Shown here: in pieces, positions 18,601 to 26,913 of the stretch
Layout: each line of letters opens with the position of its first letter
Position numbering within the stretch: position 1 is the stretch's first letter
Origin: Piscinibacter gummiphilus
GTDB taxonomy: Bacteria; Pseudomonadota; Gammaproteobacteria; Burkholderiales; Burkholderiaceae_C
Direction of reading: 5' to 3'
Assembly: GCF_032681285.1 (NCBI RefSeq)
Contig: NZ_CP136338.1
Location: 62,001-126,000, forward strand
Length of the DNA stretch: 64,000 nucleotides
Notes under the pieces: generated by a model
What the model saw: only the letters and a program-made list of their open reading frames with translations
What the model was told of the DNA's origin: nothing
The model's database searches: none
Translations under genes and position numbers: made by a program

Positions 18601-18803
18601 AGCTGCAGATGGAAGGGCTCGCTGATGGTGTCGACCACGCTGAAGCGCTCGACCATCAGGTCACTGACCGGGCCTGCACCTTCGAGGTTGTAGAGGCGTT
18701 GTGCGCTGGTCCAGCTTGCGAGCAGTGAGCTCAGTGCGCTGTCGAGCCCACTGAGCATGCGTCCTGCGGCGCCGCTCATGGCGTCGCTGAGTCGGTCCAT
18801 CAT
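15696..18803 (-). CDS. vgrG: T6SS spike protein VgrG, locus 1
   Basis: A 1035-residue VgrG (TssI), the trimeric needle-tip protein of type VI secretion. The gp27-like base is recognisable from about residue 40, with FQxQL-type and CVQYRESDLAFLQRLLAEEGL segments near 200. The gp5-like OB region (QVLLDFIEGDIERPVVLGSL) is near 555 and a long DUF2345 beta-helix extension occupies about 660-960. The C-terminal tail is likely the docking site for the effector encoded immediately after it. Promoter DNA should lie in 18804-18967, shared with a divergent small gene. No other structural T6SS gene is in the window. Confidence 0.92.
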   Translation of the reverse strand: MMDRLSDAMSGAAGRMLSGLDSALSSLLASWTSAQRLYNLEGAGPVSDLMVERFSVVDTISEPFHLQLHTLCVHNRTPLQALLGQRITLLSTLADGSRHRRSGLVFEARDAGADGGLVRHQLLIQPWLALLGHTRNSRVWQDKTIIQILDDVLGADAYKAHAAWRWGETDAEGNTEDLAAFIAQGPNAGVRSYCVQYRESDLAFLQRLLAEEGLGWRVEEADDAPSGHRIVFFADSARWPENTTSRSALGGAGIRFHRGSAAEEQDAIQSFGGWRQLTPAASAVLQWDYQAKRAIAAESPTAYDYTSESMRDMAPWLQQYEPIGATADTGTCSSAQLQHRATCRQQAHEARHKTWLGRSTVRSLRAGEHFGLTQSTLDALSELQSTADREFCVHSVHALGVNNLPKELSDRLMQQPASDPFAELDGEPSNSATHALLETLEHDPALSLTAAELGYANRFEALRRLIPWRPLPPTTRTALGAQTAIVVGPGGITSPNGADELYTDALGRIRVQFHWQSAPGADARPDNRSSCWVRVAQRWAGAGMGWQHIPRIGQEVLLDFIEGDIERPVVLGSLYNGRGEADLPPTPGGAAAEADTSAYKASHNHGPSAQGNLVGGGSGGHSPAWHGGAPGPAGQDAAAQNNTAALSGFKSKEFGGEGFNQLVFDDTPGELRVQLATTQHATQLNLGHLIHQADNHRGHYRGRGFELRTDAYGAVRATNGLLITTFGTREADPAGDNAAGMALLKQAATLADSFSNAAKTHQTTALASAIGTLKAGQSNLSDKLAPMKALHQSASGMVSHASLDAAIADAGKKSTQASNGKVPHTTDPIVAITAKAGLATVAGQDIQLASGEAISWQAGQDLQLASGQQLRLHTGQSIGILAGAVQAGQGAKGTGLTMIARKGPVEMQAQADQAEVAAKNLVNIQTASAHIDWAAAKKITLTTSGGAQIVIEGAGITVQCPGKISVKAASKSFIGGANEEYVRPVLPKADISWVNLEGRYEDAWNTAWPLEDLKVDINGSTVAKSVTVDMTQEIA

Positions 18804-18967
18804 GTTTTTGTACGTCCCTTGCTAGCGGGGCGATTTTGGAGGTAGTTGCCCTTGGGACAAGCGGTTGCAACAGGCGCTTACATCGATCCACTCCTAAGGG
18901 GGTGCGGTTGCGGAGGGGATTTGCGGTCGACTAGCATCGCCCGCGATTCAGGCCAGACTCCTTACAA

Positions 18968-19345
18968 ATGGAACATCAGATTCCTCACCTGCCATCGAAC
19001 TCGGCGGAAATCCTCGAGCGACAAAAGCGAGCCGAAGCGCTTCGGGCGTCAGGCCTGAAAGTATGGGAAGTCGCGCGGACACTCGGATGCTCGCCCTACG
19101 TGGCTCAGACGCTTCTCAACAGGGCGAACGACAAGCGGCTTGAAGCTCAAGACACGAGATGGCTCACGGGGCTGTCTCACCGCACCGCTCGTACCTTGCT
19201 TACGCAGGGCTACAAGAACGCGGCGGAGGTCGCTCGAGCACTAACTGAAGGGGTTCTGAGCAGCGAAGCTCCAGGCGTCGGGCCGAAGATGCTCACGGAG
19301 CTAGGCCGCTGGATTGAAATCAACGTCAAAGACCAGCGGTGTTGA
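18968..19345 (+). CDS. Small HTH protein with RNA polymerase alpha-CTD-like tail
   Basis: A 125-residue protein. Residues 18-50 look like a helix-turn-helix (ALRASGLKVWEVARTLGCSP). Residues 65-118 (LSHRTARTLLTQGYKNAAEV ... GVGPKMLTEL) resemble the helix-hairpin-helix fold of the RNA polymerase alpha C-terminal domain. Both parts bind DNA in known families, so a regulator is likely. It diverges from vgrG. No named family recognised. Confidence 0.55.
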   Translation: MEHQIPHLPSNSAEILERQKRAEALRASGLKVWEVARTLGCSPYVAQTLLNRANDKRLEAQDTRWLTGLSHRTARTLLTQGYKNAAEVARALTEGVLSSEAPGVGPKMLTELGRWIEINVKDQRC

Positions 19346-19494
19346 AGGAGCGATTCCTTCCGCTTGCAATACGGAGTGCGGCGCCGGGGGGATCAACTGC
19401 AGTCGATAAGTCGTACCGACGGTACCCAGGTACCACTTAAGCGAACTGCCGCGCAAATCTCGATTGAAGTGCTGACATCCGCCGCAACAGTGCG

Positions 19495-20505
19495 ATGACA
19501 ATGGCGGGCATCATGGCGAACGGCGATCAACTCAAGGCACTTCTGCGCTCCCACGCAGAGGGCGACGATCGCCATTTCTATTCTGTCGCCATGCAGATGG
19601 CTGCGCACGAGGCCAAGCAGGGCCACGGCAAGCTCGCCGAAGAGCTGCGCGAGCTGATCGATGCCGCCAAGTCCCGCCGGCACGGTGCGCCGCTCGAAGG
19701 CGCCGCGATCCCCATCACCCGGCCCAAGGGCGAGCTCGCCTCCCTTCTAAGCGTCTCATACCCTTCGCGGCGGCTGTCGGACATGGTGCTGGCGCCGCCG
19801 GTGCTCGAGAGCCTGCAGCAGGTCCTGAAGGAACAGCGGCACTTGAGCAAGCTGCGCAGCCACGGCCTGCACCCCCGCCGAAAGCTGCTGCTGGTCGGTC
19901 CTTCCGGCACCGGCAAGACGATGACAGCGGCGGCGCTCGCCGGCGAGCTGGGCATCCCGTTGTTCGTGGTGCGCCTGGACTCGTTCATCACCAAGTTCAT
20001 GGGCGAGACCGCGGCCAAGCTGCGCCAGGTGTTTGATGCCGTCGCGTCGACGCGCGGTGTGTACCTGTTCGACGAGTTCGATGCCATCGGCAGCCAACGT
20101 GGCATGGCCAACGACGTGGGCGAGACCCGCCGTATCCTGAACAGCTTCCTGCTGATGATCGAGCAGGACGAGTCCAGCAGCGTGATCGTGGCCGCCACCA
20201 ACCACCCCGACATCCTGGACGAGGCGCTCTTCCGGCGCTTCGACGATGTGGTGCAGTACCACGTGCCGTCGGCGGACGAGGTCAAGGCCTTGCTGCGCAT
20301 GCGCCTGGCCAACTACCTCAAGTCGCCCAAGGCGCTGGCTGAGCTCGCCGAGGTGGCCACAGGGCTCAGCCATGCGGAAGTCGCCAGGGCCGTCGGCGAC
20401 GCGATCAAGGAAGCCGTGATGCACGACCAGGACGCCGTCGCGGTCGACGCCGTGCGCAGCCTTCTGCAGCAGCGCCAGGCTGTGATGCGTCGCATGGATA
20501 GGTGA
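19495..20505 (+). CDS. AAA-family ATPase
   Basis: A 336-residue AAA ATPase. Walker A is GPSGTGKT near residue 133, Walker B is YLFDEFDAIG near 187 and sensor-1 is VAATNHPD near 226. The C-terminal lid ends about residue 320. An alternative ATG at 19513 (MANGDQ) is possible. In many genomes this type of ATPase sits directly upstream of an S8 (subtilisin-like) peptidase in a putative defence pair; here no peptidase follows. A near-copy of its C-terminal 47 codons is found at 23794, so the locus has been rearranged. Confidence 0.82.
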   Translation: MTMAGIMANGDQLKALLRSHAEGDDRHFYSVAMQMAAHEAKQGHGKLAEELRELIDAAKSRRHGAPLEGAAIPITRPKGELASLLSVSYPSRRLSDMVLAPPVLESLQQVLKEQRHLSKLRSHGLHPRRKLLLVGPSGTGKTMTAAALAGELGIPLFVVRLDSFITKFMGETAAKLRQVFDAVASTRGVYLFDEFDAIGSQRGMANDVGETRRILNSFLLMIEQDESSSVIVAATNHPDILDEALFRRFDDVVQYHVPSADEVKALLRMRLANYLKSPKALAELAEVATGLSHAEVARAVGDAIKEAVMHDQDAVAVDAVRSLLQQRQAVMRRMDR

Positions 20506-20914
20506 GGCATCGCGCCGTATTCTGAGATCCGGTCAACAAGCTCGTCTCTATGGAGACGAGCTCCAACGTCGGCTTCAGGCTGCGTGCTGTCGATCGAATA
20601 TTGACTTCGAATGTCGGTGGCGACCGTAAGCTGACATTGACAACTTCATGTCGCCTAAGTCGGGTCTGCGCTGGAACCATGAGCGCGCGCAGCACCGCCC
20701 GCGAGTGGTGCAGTTGGCTGTCGACCCACTAAGAAAAAGCCGGCGGGGATGTAGTTCAGATCCGTGACGATTTCGCGTCATACAAACTAGGGATAGTGCG
20801 ATGGCGGTTCGCTTGTAGTCTCTACATCCTCACACTTGTGCCGTTGGCTTCGCACGCCATGCAGGCCCACGAGAGGTCCTGCGGGCGTGAATCGCAGCGT
20901 TCAGGGGGAAAGTC
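20506..20914. other. Intergenic stretch without a recognisable gene
   Basis: About 400 bases following the AAA gene. Short ORFs here lack codon bias or good ribosome-binding sites. This is where the expected partner of the AAA ATPase would normally lie, so it may be a deletion scar. Nothing else is evident. Confidence 0.4.
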
Positions 20915-21165
20915 ATGCCACTCAAGCAATATGGCGTCCTGAAGGGCCGCGCCATTGATCGCCAGCTCGGTGCGGGCCAATCTCCTCGGCCCTCGAGGGC
21001 AGGCTCGCAGCGGGCATCACAACCCGGATGCGAGTAGTCGCTGCAATGACGCTGTCCAACAAAGGCGGGTTGATCACGCTTCTCAACGCAGAAGGCCTAA
21101 GAGTCGACGGCGTTTCCTATAGGAAGGAGGCTGCGTCGCTTCCAGGGTTCACGGGCAAATTCTAG
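20915..21165 (+). pseudogene. Decayed DUF2278-family gene
   Basis: Two fragments. The first (20915-21037) starts MPLKQYGVLKGRAIDRQLGA, the hallmark N-terminus of DUF2278 proteins, but loses similarity after about 25 residues and stops. The second (21028-21165, different frame) reads LSNKGGLITLLNAEGLRV and resembles the lamin-tail-like C-terminus of the same family. The middle, normally some 200 residues, is missing. It lies just upstream of the PLD nuclease, whose ribosome-binding site follows its last stop codon. Confidence 0.6.
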
Positions 21166-21175
21166 GGAGGTCAAC

Positions 21176-22873
21176 ATGCGCTCAAAAGTGGAAGGCGAAT
21201 TCCTGGTGGCCAAGGCGATCGCCGGCACCGACGTGGTGGTGCTGGCATGGGATTTCGCACCAGACCGGTTCAACCTAATGGCTCAACGCGCAGAAGACCA
21301 GAACCTGCTGGGCTTTGCAGTCGAGCGCGCGTGCCTCGGCGAGAACGGCGAGCTCGAGGAGCGCGGCTGGCTGCGCGGCATCAAGCGCTTTGAAAAGAAG
21401 GACCCTGGTACAGCGCCGGGCACATTGATGCCTACGTCGGAGCACCCGATCCAGTCGTTCCAATGGGCTGACTACACCGTCGATGCCGGGCAGGGCTATA
21501 CCTACCGAGTCGTACCGGTTTACGGCAAGCCGAAGCTTCTCACCCTGGCTGAAGACGAAGGGGTCGAGGTGGAGGTCAAGACCGAGCCACGAGCCGCCTT
21601 AGGAGACGGCGTGCGCCACGATGTGTTCTTCAACCGTGGCGTCATCGGGTCGCAAGCCTACGCCCGCCGGTTTGACAACGCTGAGCCCGACAAGCTTGAC
21701 CCGCATTCGGAAGAGATGAAGTGGCTGTCGCGCGGCCTCTTCGAAGCGCTCATCGAGTTCATCGAACAGGCTACTGGTCCTGAGTACAGCTTGCGAGCTG
21801 CCTTCTATGAGTTTCACTACCCGCATGTGGCGCGGGCATTCCGCGCAGCGGTGGAGCGGTCGGCAGACGTCAAAATCGTCTACGACGCTGAAAGCTCGTA
21901 CAAGGCCACGAACAACGAGACCATCGACACGGCCGGGCTCCGCAAATACGTCGTTCCTCGTACGGTGTCCGAAGGCATCCGACACAATAAGTTCATCGTC
22001 TTGCTGAAGAACGACGAGCCCGTCGCTGTCTGGACCGGGTCGACCAACATTTCGCCGGGTGGCATCTTCGGCCACTCGAACGTCGGGCATGTCGTTCATG
22101 ATCCCGACATCGCGAACGACTACCTGGCATATTGGGATCGCCTAGCCGAGAACCTGACCTCGACCAAGCTTCGCAAGCCTAACCGCGACGCGACGACGCT
22201 CCCTAAGGGGCCGCCTTGGAAGGCCGGGACTGTCGCTGTGTTCAGCCCTCGCGACGACAACGACTCGCCGTCGACGCTTGAGTGGTACGCCAACCGGATG
22301 GCCGAAGCTGAACGTATCGTCTGCTTCACCGTCGCCTTCACCATCGATCCGCTCTTCCAGGCGGTGCTTCAGGAAAACAACGACGTGCTGCGGTACGTTG
22401 TGAAGGACGATGACCTGAGCACGAGCGAAAACATCGGCACCGACAAGGATGTCGTGTTCGCTGCCGGCGGGTTCCTGGATGACGGGGCGTTGGTCAACTT
22501 CCTAAAGGAGCGCGACAACCCGCTCAACAGCAACGACTACATCCACACCAAGTACATGCTGGTGGACCCCCTGAGCGACAACCCGTTGGTCGTCACGGGG
22601 TCGGCCAACTTCAGCAATGCTTCGCAGCGCAACAACGACGAGAACATGCTGGTCATCCGTGGCGACACCCGCGTGGCTGACATTTACTTCGGGGAGTTCC
22701 TGCGGACCTTCGACCACCACTATGCGCGGTATGTGGTGAAGAAGATGCGGCGAGCCAAGAAGGGCCTGGATGGCGGGGGCGGCTATCTGAAGGTCAAGAT
22801 GGAAGAGTGGCTGCCGCCGCACCTCGAGGAAGACGATCGCAAGAGCAAGAGGCGGCGCTACTTTGTCGAGTAG
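21176..22873 (+). CDS. Phospholipase D-family nuclease-like protein
   Basis: A 565-residue protein with two HKD-type motifs, HNKF...GSTN near residue 270 and HTKYMLVD...GSANFSN near 456. These together form one PLD active site. Bacterial proteins of this shape include nucleases as well as lipases. The first 150 residues (EGEFLVAKAIAGTDVVVLAW) form an unrecognised N-terminal module. There is no signal peptide, so the protein acts in the cytoplasm. The ATG has a GGGAGG site six bases upstream. A cytoplasmic PLD in a region like this is plausibly an anti-phage nuclease, but that is inference. Confidence 0.75.
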   Translation: MRSKVEGEFLVAKAIAGTDVVVLAWDFAPDRFNLMAQRAEDQNLLGFAVERACLGENGELEERGWLRGIKRFEKKDPGTAPGTLMPTSEHPIQSFQWADYTVDAGQGYTYRVVPVYGKPKLLTLAEDEGVEVEVKTEPRAALGDGVRHDVFFNRGVIGSQAYARRFDNAEPDKLDPHSEEMKWLSRGLFEALIEFIEQATGPEYSLRAAFYEFHYPHVARAFRAAVERSADVKIVYDAESSYKATNNETIDTAGLRKYVVPRTVSEGIRHNKFIVLLKNDEPVAVWTGSTNISPGGIFGHSNVGHVVHDPDIANDYLAYWDRLAENLTSTKLRKPNRDATTLPKGPPWKAGTVAVFSPRDDNDSPSTLEWYANRMAEAERIVCFTVAFTIDPLFQAVLQENNDVLRYVVKDDDLSTSENIGTDKDVVFAAGGFLDDGALVNFLKERDNPLNSNDYIHTKYMLVDPLSDNPLVVTGSANFSNASQRNNDENMLVIRGDTRVADIYFGEFLRTFDHHYARYVVKKMRRAKKGLDGGGGYLKVKMEEWLPPHLEEDDRKSKRRRYFVE

Positions 22874-22906
22874 CCCTTCAGCCGCCAATTCCAAGCGGGA
22901 GGATCA

Positions 22907-23263
22907 ATGAAGCGACTTGTTCTTGCAGCATTGCTCGGTGTGCTTCCGCTAAGCGCGAGCGCTGCTGATCAGATATTGCAGTTCTGCAGGATGCCCTATG
23001 CGGAACAGATAACACTTCGAATTCCGAAGCTGGAGTTTGACTACACATACTGGGAGCGTCGTCTCAAGAAAACCGACTCTGGAAAGTTCGAGCAGGATCG
23101 TCACGGCGCCCTGAAATTCCACGGAACGCCCCTGGCAAAGTTGGGACCAGGCGATCTTCGCAAGGACTTTCGCTCTATTGCGTTCAAGGTGAGACGGCCT
23201 TACTCGGGCATCACCGAAGAAGTGGTCTTCACATCAAAGAGCTGCGAATACCCCGTGAGGTAG
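22907..23263 (+). CDS. Small exported protein, unknown function
   Basis: A 118-residue protein with a clear Sec signal peptide (MKRLVLAALLGVLPLSASAA, cleavage after ASA). The mature part is about 98 residues with two cysteines that could form a disulphide. A GCGGGAGG ribosome-binding site precedes the ATG. It lies 33 bases after the PLD gene and three bases before the next membrane protein gene, probably in one transcript. No family recognised. Confidence 0.6.
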   Translation: MKRLVLAALLGVLPLSASAADQILQFCRMPYAEQITLRIPKLEFDYTYWERRLKKTDSGKFEQDRHGALKFHGTPLAKLGPGDLRKDFRSIAFKVRRPYSGITEEVVFTSKSCEYPVR

Positions 23264-23266
23264 CCA

Positions 23267-23632
23267 ATGCAGGAGCACACCAAGCAGAAGTTCGCCTTTA
23301 CGCAGGAAGCGGTCAAGCAGCTCATCACTCTGTCCACCGCCATCATCGGAGTAACAGTGACATTCAAGGACAAGATCCTGCCGAGCTCGGCTGCTGACGC
23401 CGCTTGGGTGCTCGTGCTTGCTTTATGCGCCTTCGTCTTCTCCGCCTTCAAAGGCATTCGGACCCTTTACGGAGTTGCGCGAGTCCTTGAGGACGTCAAG
23501 GCCGACGAGGAGCCTTCCATCGTTTGGACACCGATGATTCGAGACCCAGCGACCGAGCAGATCCGTGGATTCGTGACAGGACTGGGGCTGCTGGTGGCGT
23601 ATTTCGCGGCAACGTTAATCTTGGCGCGTTAG
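23267..23632 (+). CDS. Small inner-membrane protein, unknown function
   Basis: A 121-residue protein with likely membrane helices at about 22-38, 44-62 and 100-119 (GLGLLVAYFAATLILAR). It has a soluble loop between the second and third. It follows the exported protein almost immediately, suggesting an envelope pair. No family recognised. Confidence 0.6.
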   Translation: MQEHTKQKFAFTQEAVKQLITLSTAIIGVTVTFKDKILPSSAADAAWVLVLALCAFVFSAFKGIRTLYGVARVLEDVKADEEPSIVWTPMIRDPATEQIRGFVTGLGLLVAYFAATLILAR

Positions 23633-23793
23633 AACGTTTAGAGCGACATCGCCTTCGGTTGACCTAGAGGGCCGTCAAGCGACGCTTGTGCAGCAGGGCC
23701 CGATACCGCTGCGTTGACCAAGATCTCCACCAGAGAGCGGCCGTTTCTCTATCCCGTGGCTCAAGTCGCCACGGCACCGGCTGCCGCATCGGG

Positions 23794-23971
23794 CTACCTC
23801 AAGTCGCCCAAGGCGCTTGCTGAGCTCGCCGAGGTGGCCACCGGGCTCAGCCATGCGGAAGTCGCCAGGGCCGTCAGCGACGCGATCGAGGAAGCAGTGA
23901 TGCACGACCAGGACACCGTCGCGGTCGACGCGGTGGGAGACAGATTGCTTGCGTGCCTTAAAGAGGGCTAA
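23794..23971 (+). pseudogene. Duplicated C-terminal fragment of the AAA ATPase gene
   Basis: Bases 23794-23934 repeat 20313-20453 with about seven differences by eye (YLKSPKALAELAEVATGLSH and onward, same reading frame). The frame ends at 23971 with an unrelated tail. No P-loop is present, so this is a remnant of a second AAA gene copy or a product of recombination across 20.4-23.9 kb. The remaining bases to 24110 show no gene. Confidence 0.75.
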
Positions 23972-24110
23972 CAAGCCATGTACGGAGCCAACGATTTGAT
24001 CAACTAGTCTCTGAAGCATATTCTCAGGACACGGATGATTGTCCGCGCCGCTCAGCATGGCGTGTCCCGTTCAACGGTTGACCCTACCTGTCATGCACCC
24101 CGGTCGACTG

Positions 24111-24821
24111 TTATCTAAGTCTGACTGATAGGTGAGTGGCGCCTCCAGAGTCTTGCGACTCTTTGACTTCCAGGAAGCCTTGTTTACGCACAAGCTCGCT
24201 CAGCTTGGTGAATCCGTAGTTTCGCGCGTCGAACGATGTGATGTTCTTACTGATGAATGAGCCGACCGCAGAAAGCGACGCCCATCCGTTGTCGCGCGAG
24301 GTCTCGATGACAGCGTGAACGAGGAGACCCTTCAGATCCGGCAAGTCCTCCACCTGCTGCCGCGCAGCATCTTCAAGCGAACGGCCCAGCACCTCGAAGA
24401 AGATGAACTTGTCGCACGCAGCCATGAAGGGCTCCGGTGTCTTGCGTTCGCCCATGCCGTAGACCACCTTCCCCGCCTCTCTCATTCGGGTCGCCAGGCG
24501 AGTGAAGTCGCTGTCGCTCGAAATGAGGCAGAAGCCATCCAAGTGGCCGGCGTATAGCAAGTCCATCGCATCGATGATGAATGCCGAGTCCGTCGAGTTC
24601 TTGCCCTTGGTGTAGGCAAACTGCTGGATCGGTTGGATGGCATGGCGGTGCAGGTGTTCCTTCCACCCCGCCAGGTTCTGCGTGGTCCAGTCGCCGTAGG
24701 CCCGCTTGACAGTGGCGGTGCCGTACTTGGCCACCTCCTCGAGAATCTCTTTAACGCGGGTTGCAGAGGCGTTGTCGGCGTCAATCAGGACCGCGAGTCT
24801 CGTGATTTCAGTGGTCGCCAC
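24111..24821 (-). CDS. NYN-domain (LabA/DUF88-like) protein
   Basis: A 236-residue protein with an N-terminal NYN domain, a PIN-like nuclease fold. Acidic metal-binding residues are seen in VLIDADNAS, then STDSAFIIDAMD and SSDSDFTRL. The C-terminal 70 residues (LLVHAVIETSRDNGWASLSA ... YGFTKLSELVR) match the OST-HTH/LOTUS RNA-binding module commonly fused to bacterial NYN domains. A ribonuclease role is likely from the fold. It stands alone, facing away from its plus-strand neighbours. Confidence 0.85.
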   Translation of the reverse strand: MATTEITRLAVLIDADNASATRVKEILEEVAKYGTATVKRAYGDWTTQNLAGWKEHLHRHAIQPIQQFAYTKGKNSTDSAFIIDAMDLLYAGHLDGFCLISSDSDFTRLATRMREAGKVVYGMGERKTPEPFMAACDKFIFFEVLGRSLEDAARQQVEDLPDLKGLLVHAVIETSRDNGWASLSAVGSFISKNITSFDARNYGFTKLSELVRKQGFLEVKESQDSGGATHLSVRLR

Positions 24822-24889
24822 TCATTCCTCCCTGTTGTCGTCGGATCTAGCCTGCGCCTCACAACTTTAGAGTCACGCCGGAAGAGCGC

Positions 24890-25318
24890 CTAGCCCCAGT
24901 CTTGCGCGACCGCTCGCATTCGCTCCAACGCGCCCATTACAGCCTCCTTTCGACGTGGGGCGGGCAGCGAAAGAAGCCACGCCGCCTCTTCGTCGGGCTC
25001 GAACCCTTCGAACGGTCGTCCAGCTAGAACTTCCCGCACATTCAAGCCGCCCAGGTCTCGGTCTCGCCAACTAAAGAATGTTTCGAGAAGCGGCCCGTCG
25101 GTACCTAGTACTTCCATCGCCGTCCGGAGCAGTTCAGGATAGATTTCGGGCGCGAGTTGATACGCTGGGTACATCCGTTCGCTGCTTCGACGAGGCTTGA
25201 CGTAGGAGAACAGATCACCGGCTTGTTCCCGGCATGACAGCTCGTCCGCATCGATGCCCATTCGAGTAGCCATCTCTTGCGTCGATAGTTCTTCGAGCGA
25301 CAAAAGGTCAGTGTTCAT
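24890..25318 (-). CDS. ParS/MbcA-like antitoxin-type protein
   Basis: About 142 residues from the ATG at 25318, which has a GGAG site; the frame is open up to 25360. The N-terminus contains a short HTH-like segment (LSTQEMATRMGIDADELSCR). The C-terminal half (MYPAYQLAPEI ... LLETFFSWRDRDLGGLNVRE) follows the pattern of the toxin-binding domain of RES/Xre antitoxins. No RES-domain toxin lies beside it, so it is an orphan or regulates something else. Confidence 0.5.
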   Translation of the reverse strand: MNTDLLSLEELSTQEMATRMGIDADELSCREQAGDLFSYVKPRRSSERMYPAYQLAPEIYPELLRTAMEVLGTDGPLLETFFSWRDRDLGGLNVREVLAGRPFEGFEPDEEAAWLLSLPAPRRKEAVMGALERMRAVAQDWG

Positions 25319-25756
25319 TCGGCCAATCACTCCGCGATCCACGCGTTGACCGCCTGGCAATATAAACCTACAAATTCAATCCTATCCGTGGGTCTGCAAT
25401 GCTCGGAGACCCAAAGAGCAAACGGATTTCACAGCCGTGAAACCACTTGGAAAAGTTCAAACTTCAGCGCTTACTGTCGTGCAAAGTTCAGAGTTGAATG
25501 AATCATGGCGACCAAAATGGATGATTCAAAAACGCGTAAGTCGTTGATTCCCCTTGCCAGCGAGTTCAACGTTGAACGGTTTTCGACAGCTGGAGCAGGG
25601 CGTACGTGCCAACGATGACCGATCGTGCGCGGCGCGGCCAGCACGAAGGTCTGCGCCGCGGATGGCGGAGCCGATCGCTGGCTTGGAGCGCGTGAGTTTG
25701 GCGACAGCGGCGACCTGCCTAAGCTCGCTTGGTGCTAATTCGATGAGGAAGCGTCC
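25319..25756. other. Intergenic region between divergent genes
   Basis: Roughly 440 bases, AT-richer than its surroundings near 25365-25450, and likely to hold promoters for the divergent genes on either side. A 37-codon ORF at 25505 (MATKMDDSKTRKSLIPLASE) is possible but unsupported. Confidence 0.35.
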
Positions 25757-26431
25757 ATGACCGATCACCACAGCAAGAACTCGCGCGCGGCGCTCGAGGA
25801 GGCCGGCTTTGAAGCACTCCAGCGCCTCTACGCGGAAGCGGTCGGTGATGAGCAGGAGAAGGGCAGCGTCTGCGCCCGACTGCTCCTGGCCCTGTACAAC
25901 GGAAGCCGCTTCCCGTTCGATCTCACCGACCTGCGCCTGCTGCCCACAGAGCTGTTCGAGGACGCCATGCAGCTCATCCGCATGGACGCTCGCCTGACAC
26001 GGCAGGAGGTTCACCAGTACTTCTCGCAGGGGTCCAAAAAGTTCGAGGACCTGGTCAGCGACTACCGTGTCGTCGACGTGCAGCGACTGCGTGAGGGCCA
26101 CGACGGCGAGCCTCGGCCGCCAGCGCAGAAAGGGACGCTGTGCGATGGCGACACCGTGGCTGCAACGCTTGTCACCTATGGCGACGCGCCAGGGTACCGC
26201 GACGTTTCGCTGACCTTGGATTGCGAGGTGGTGGGCGAGCAGCGTCAGGCCGTGGGCACCGTACGGCTGGACGTGAGGCTTGGCGCCGAGGACGGCGTGG
26301 CGGTCATGCAGCACGTCCAGCGCGTCAACGTCTTCGCGTGGCGCGACGCCGAACGCGGGCCCTTGGACAGGCGCGAGGGCGAGCGCCGTCCTTCGTGGCT
26401 GGACCATGCGCCGTCCTACCGGGCGCCTTGA
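25757..26431 (+). CDS. DUF7673-like protein
   Basis: A 224-residue protein. The segment LLLALYNGSRFPFDLTDLRL near residue 45, followed by LFEDAMQLIRMDARLTRQEVH, matches my recollection of the DUF7673 family. The function of that family is unknown, and its members are common on plasmids and integrative elements. The second half is polar and unrecognised. It opens a co-directional run of genes ending with the methyltransferase at 32112. Confidence 0.55.
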   Translation: MTDHHSKNSRAALEEAGFEALQRLYAEAVGDEQEKGSVCARLLLALYNGSRFPFDLTDLRLLPTELFEDAMQLIRMDARLTRQEVHQYFSQGSKKFEDLVSDYRVVDVQRLREGHDGEPRPPAQKGTLCDGDTVAATLVTYGDAPGYRDVSLTLDCEVVGEQRQAVGTVRLDVRLGAEDGVAVMQHVQRVNVFAWRDAERGPLDRREGERRPSWLDHAPSYRAP

Positions 26432-26436
26432 CCGCC

Positions 26437-26913
26437 ATGCCCCTCATCGACCCCTACGCCACGCTGGCGGTGCCCAAGGACCTCGTCGCCGACTTCTTTG
26501 GGGTGTTCGCGCGCTGCGAGTTTGCGATGAAGGACACCCGTCTCTATGAGCGTGCCGACGGAGGCCGGGCAGCACCAGCCTGGCGAGCGCTGGCGAATGA
26601 CGCTGCCGGCTGGCTGCCCGTGGCCCCCGGATCCGACCTGGACCACGCGATCGACGCACTGACGCTGAACCCGCCGCGTGTGCAACTGCTCGGCGGGGCG
26701 TGGGTCGCCGAACCGCTCCCGGGCGCAGGACGTGTTGCGCAGGCGGTGAACGCCGCGACAAGGGTGCGCAACAACCTCTTCCATGGCGGCAAGCACACCG
26801 CGGAGGCGGCCCCAGGGCGCGACGAGCAGCTGGTGCGGTCCGCCCTGACCCTGCTGCTGGCCGTCATGGACCATGCACCTCCTGCGTTGCGGGGAGCCTA
26901 CGGGCATGTCTAA
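26437..26913 (+). CDS. HEPN-like protein
   Basis: A 158-residue helical protein containing RVRNNLFHGGK near residue 110. This is an R-N-x3-H (Rx4H) motif with flanking residues typical of HEPN domains, which are metal-independent RNases frequent in toxin-antitoxin and defence systems. The ATG at 26437 follows the previous stop by five bases. The gene's end overlaps the recombinase start by eight bases, so the three genes are probably cotranscribed. No nucleotidyltransferase antitoxin, the usual HEPN partner, is visible. Confidence 0.55.
   Translation: MPLIDPYATLAVPKDLVADFFGVFARCEFAMKDTRLYERADGGRAAPAWRALANDAAGWLPVAPGSDLDHAIDALTLNPPRVQLLGGAWVAEPLPGAGRVAQAVNAATRVRNNLFHGGKHTAEAAPGRDEQLVRSALTLLLAVMDHAPPALRGAYGHV

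Noticed and set aside
15960..18728. A 922-codon open frame on the plus strand opposite vgrG
   Set aside because: It is antisense to a clear VgrG and has the low-complexity, Ala/Gly/Val-rich composition typical of high-GC shadow frames.
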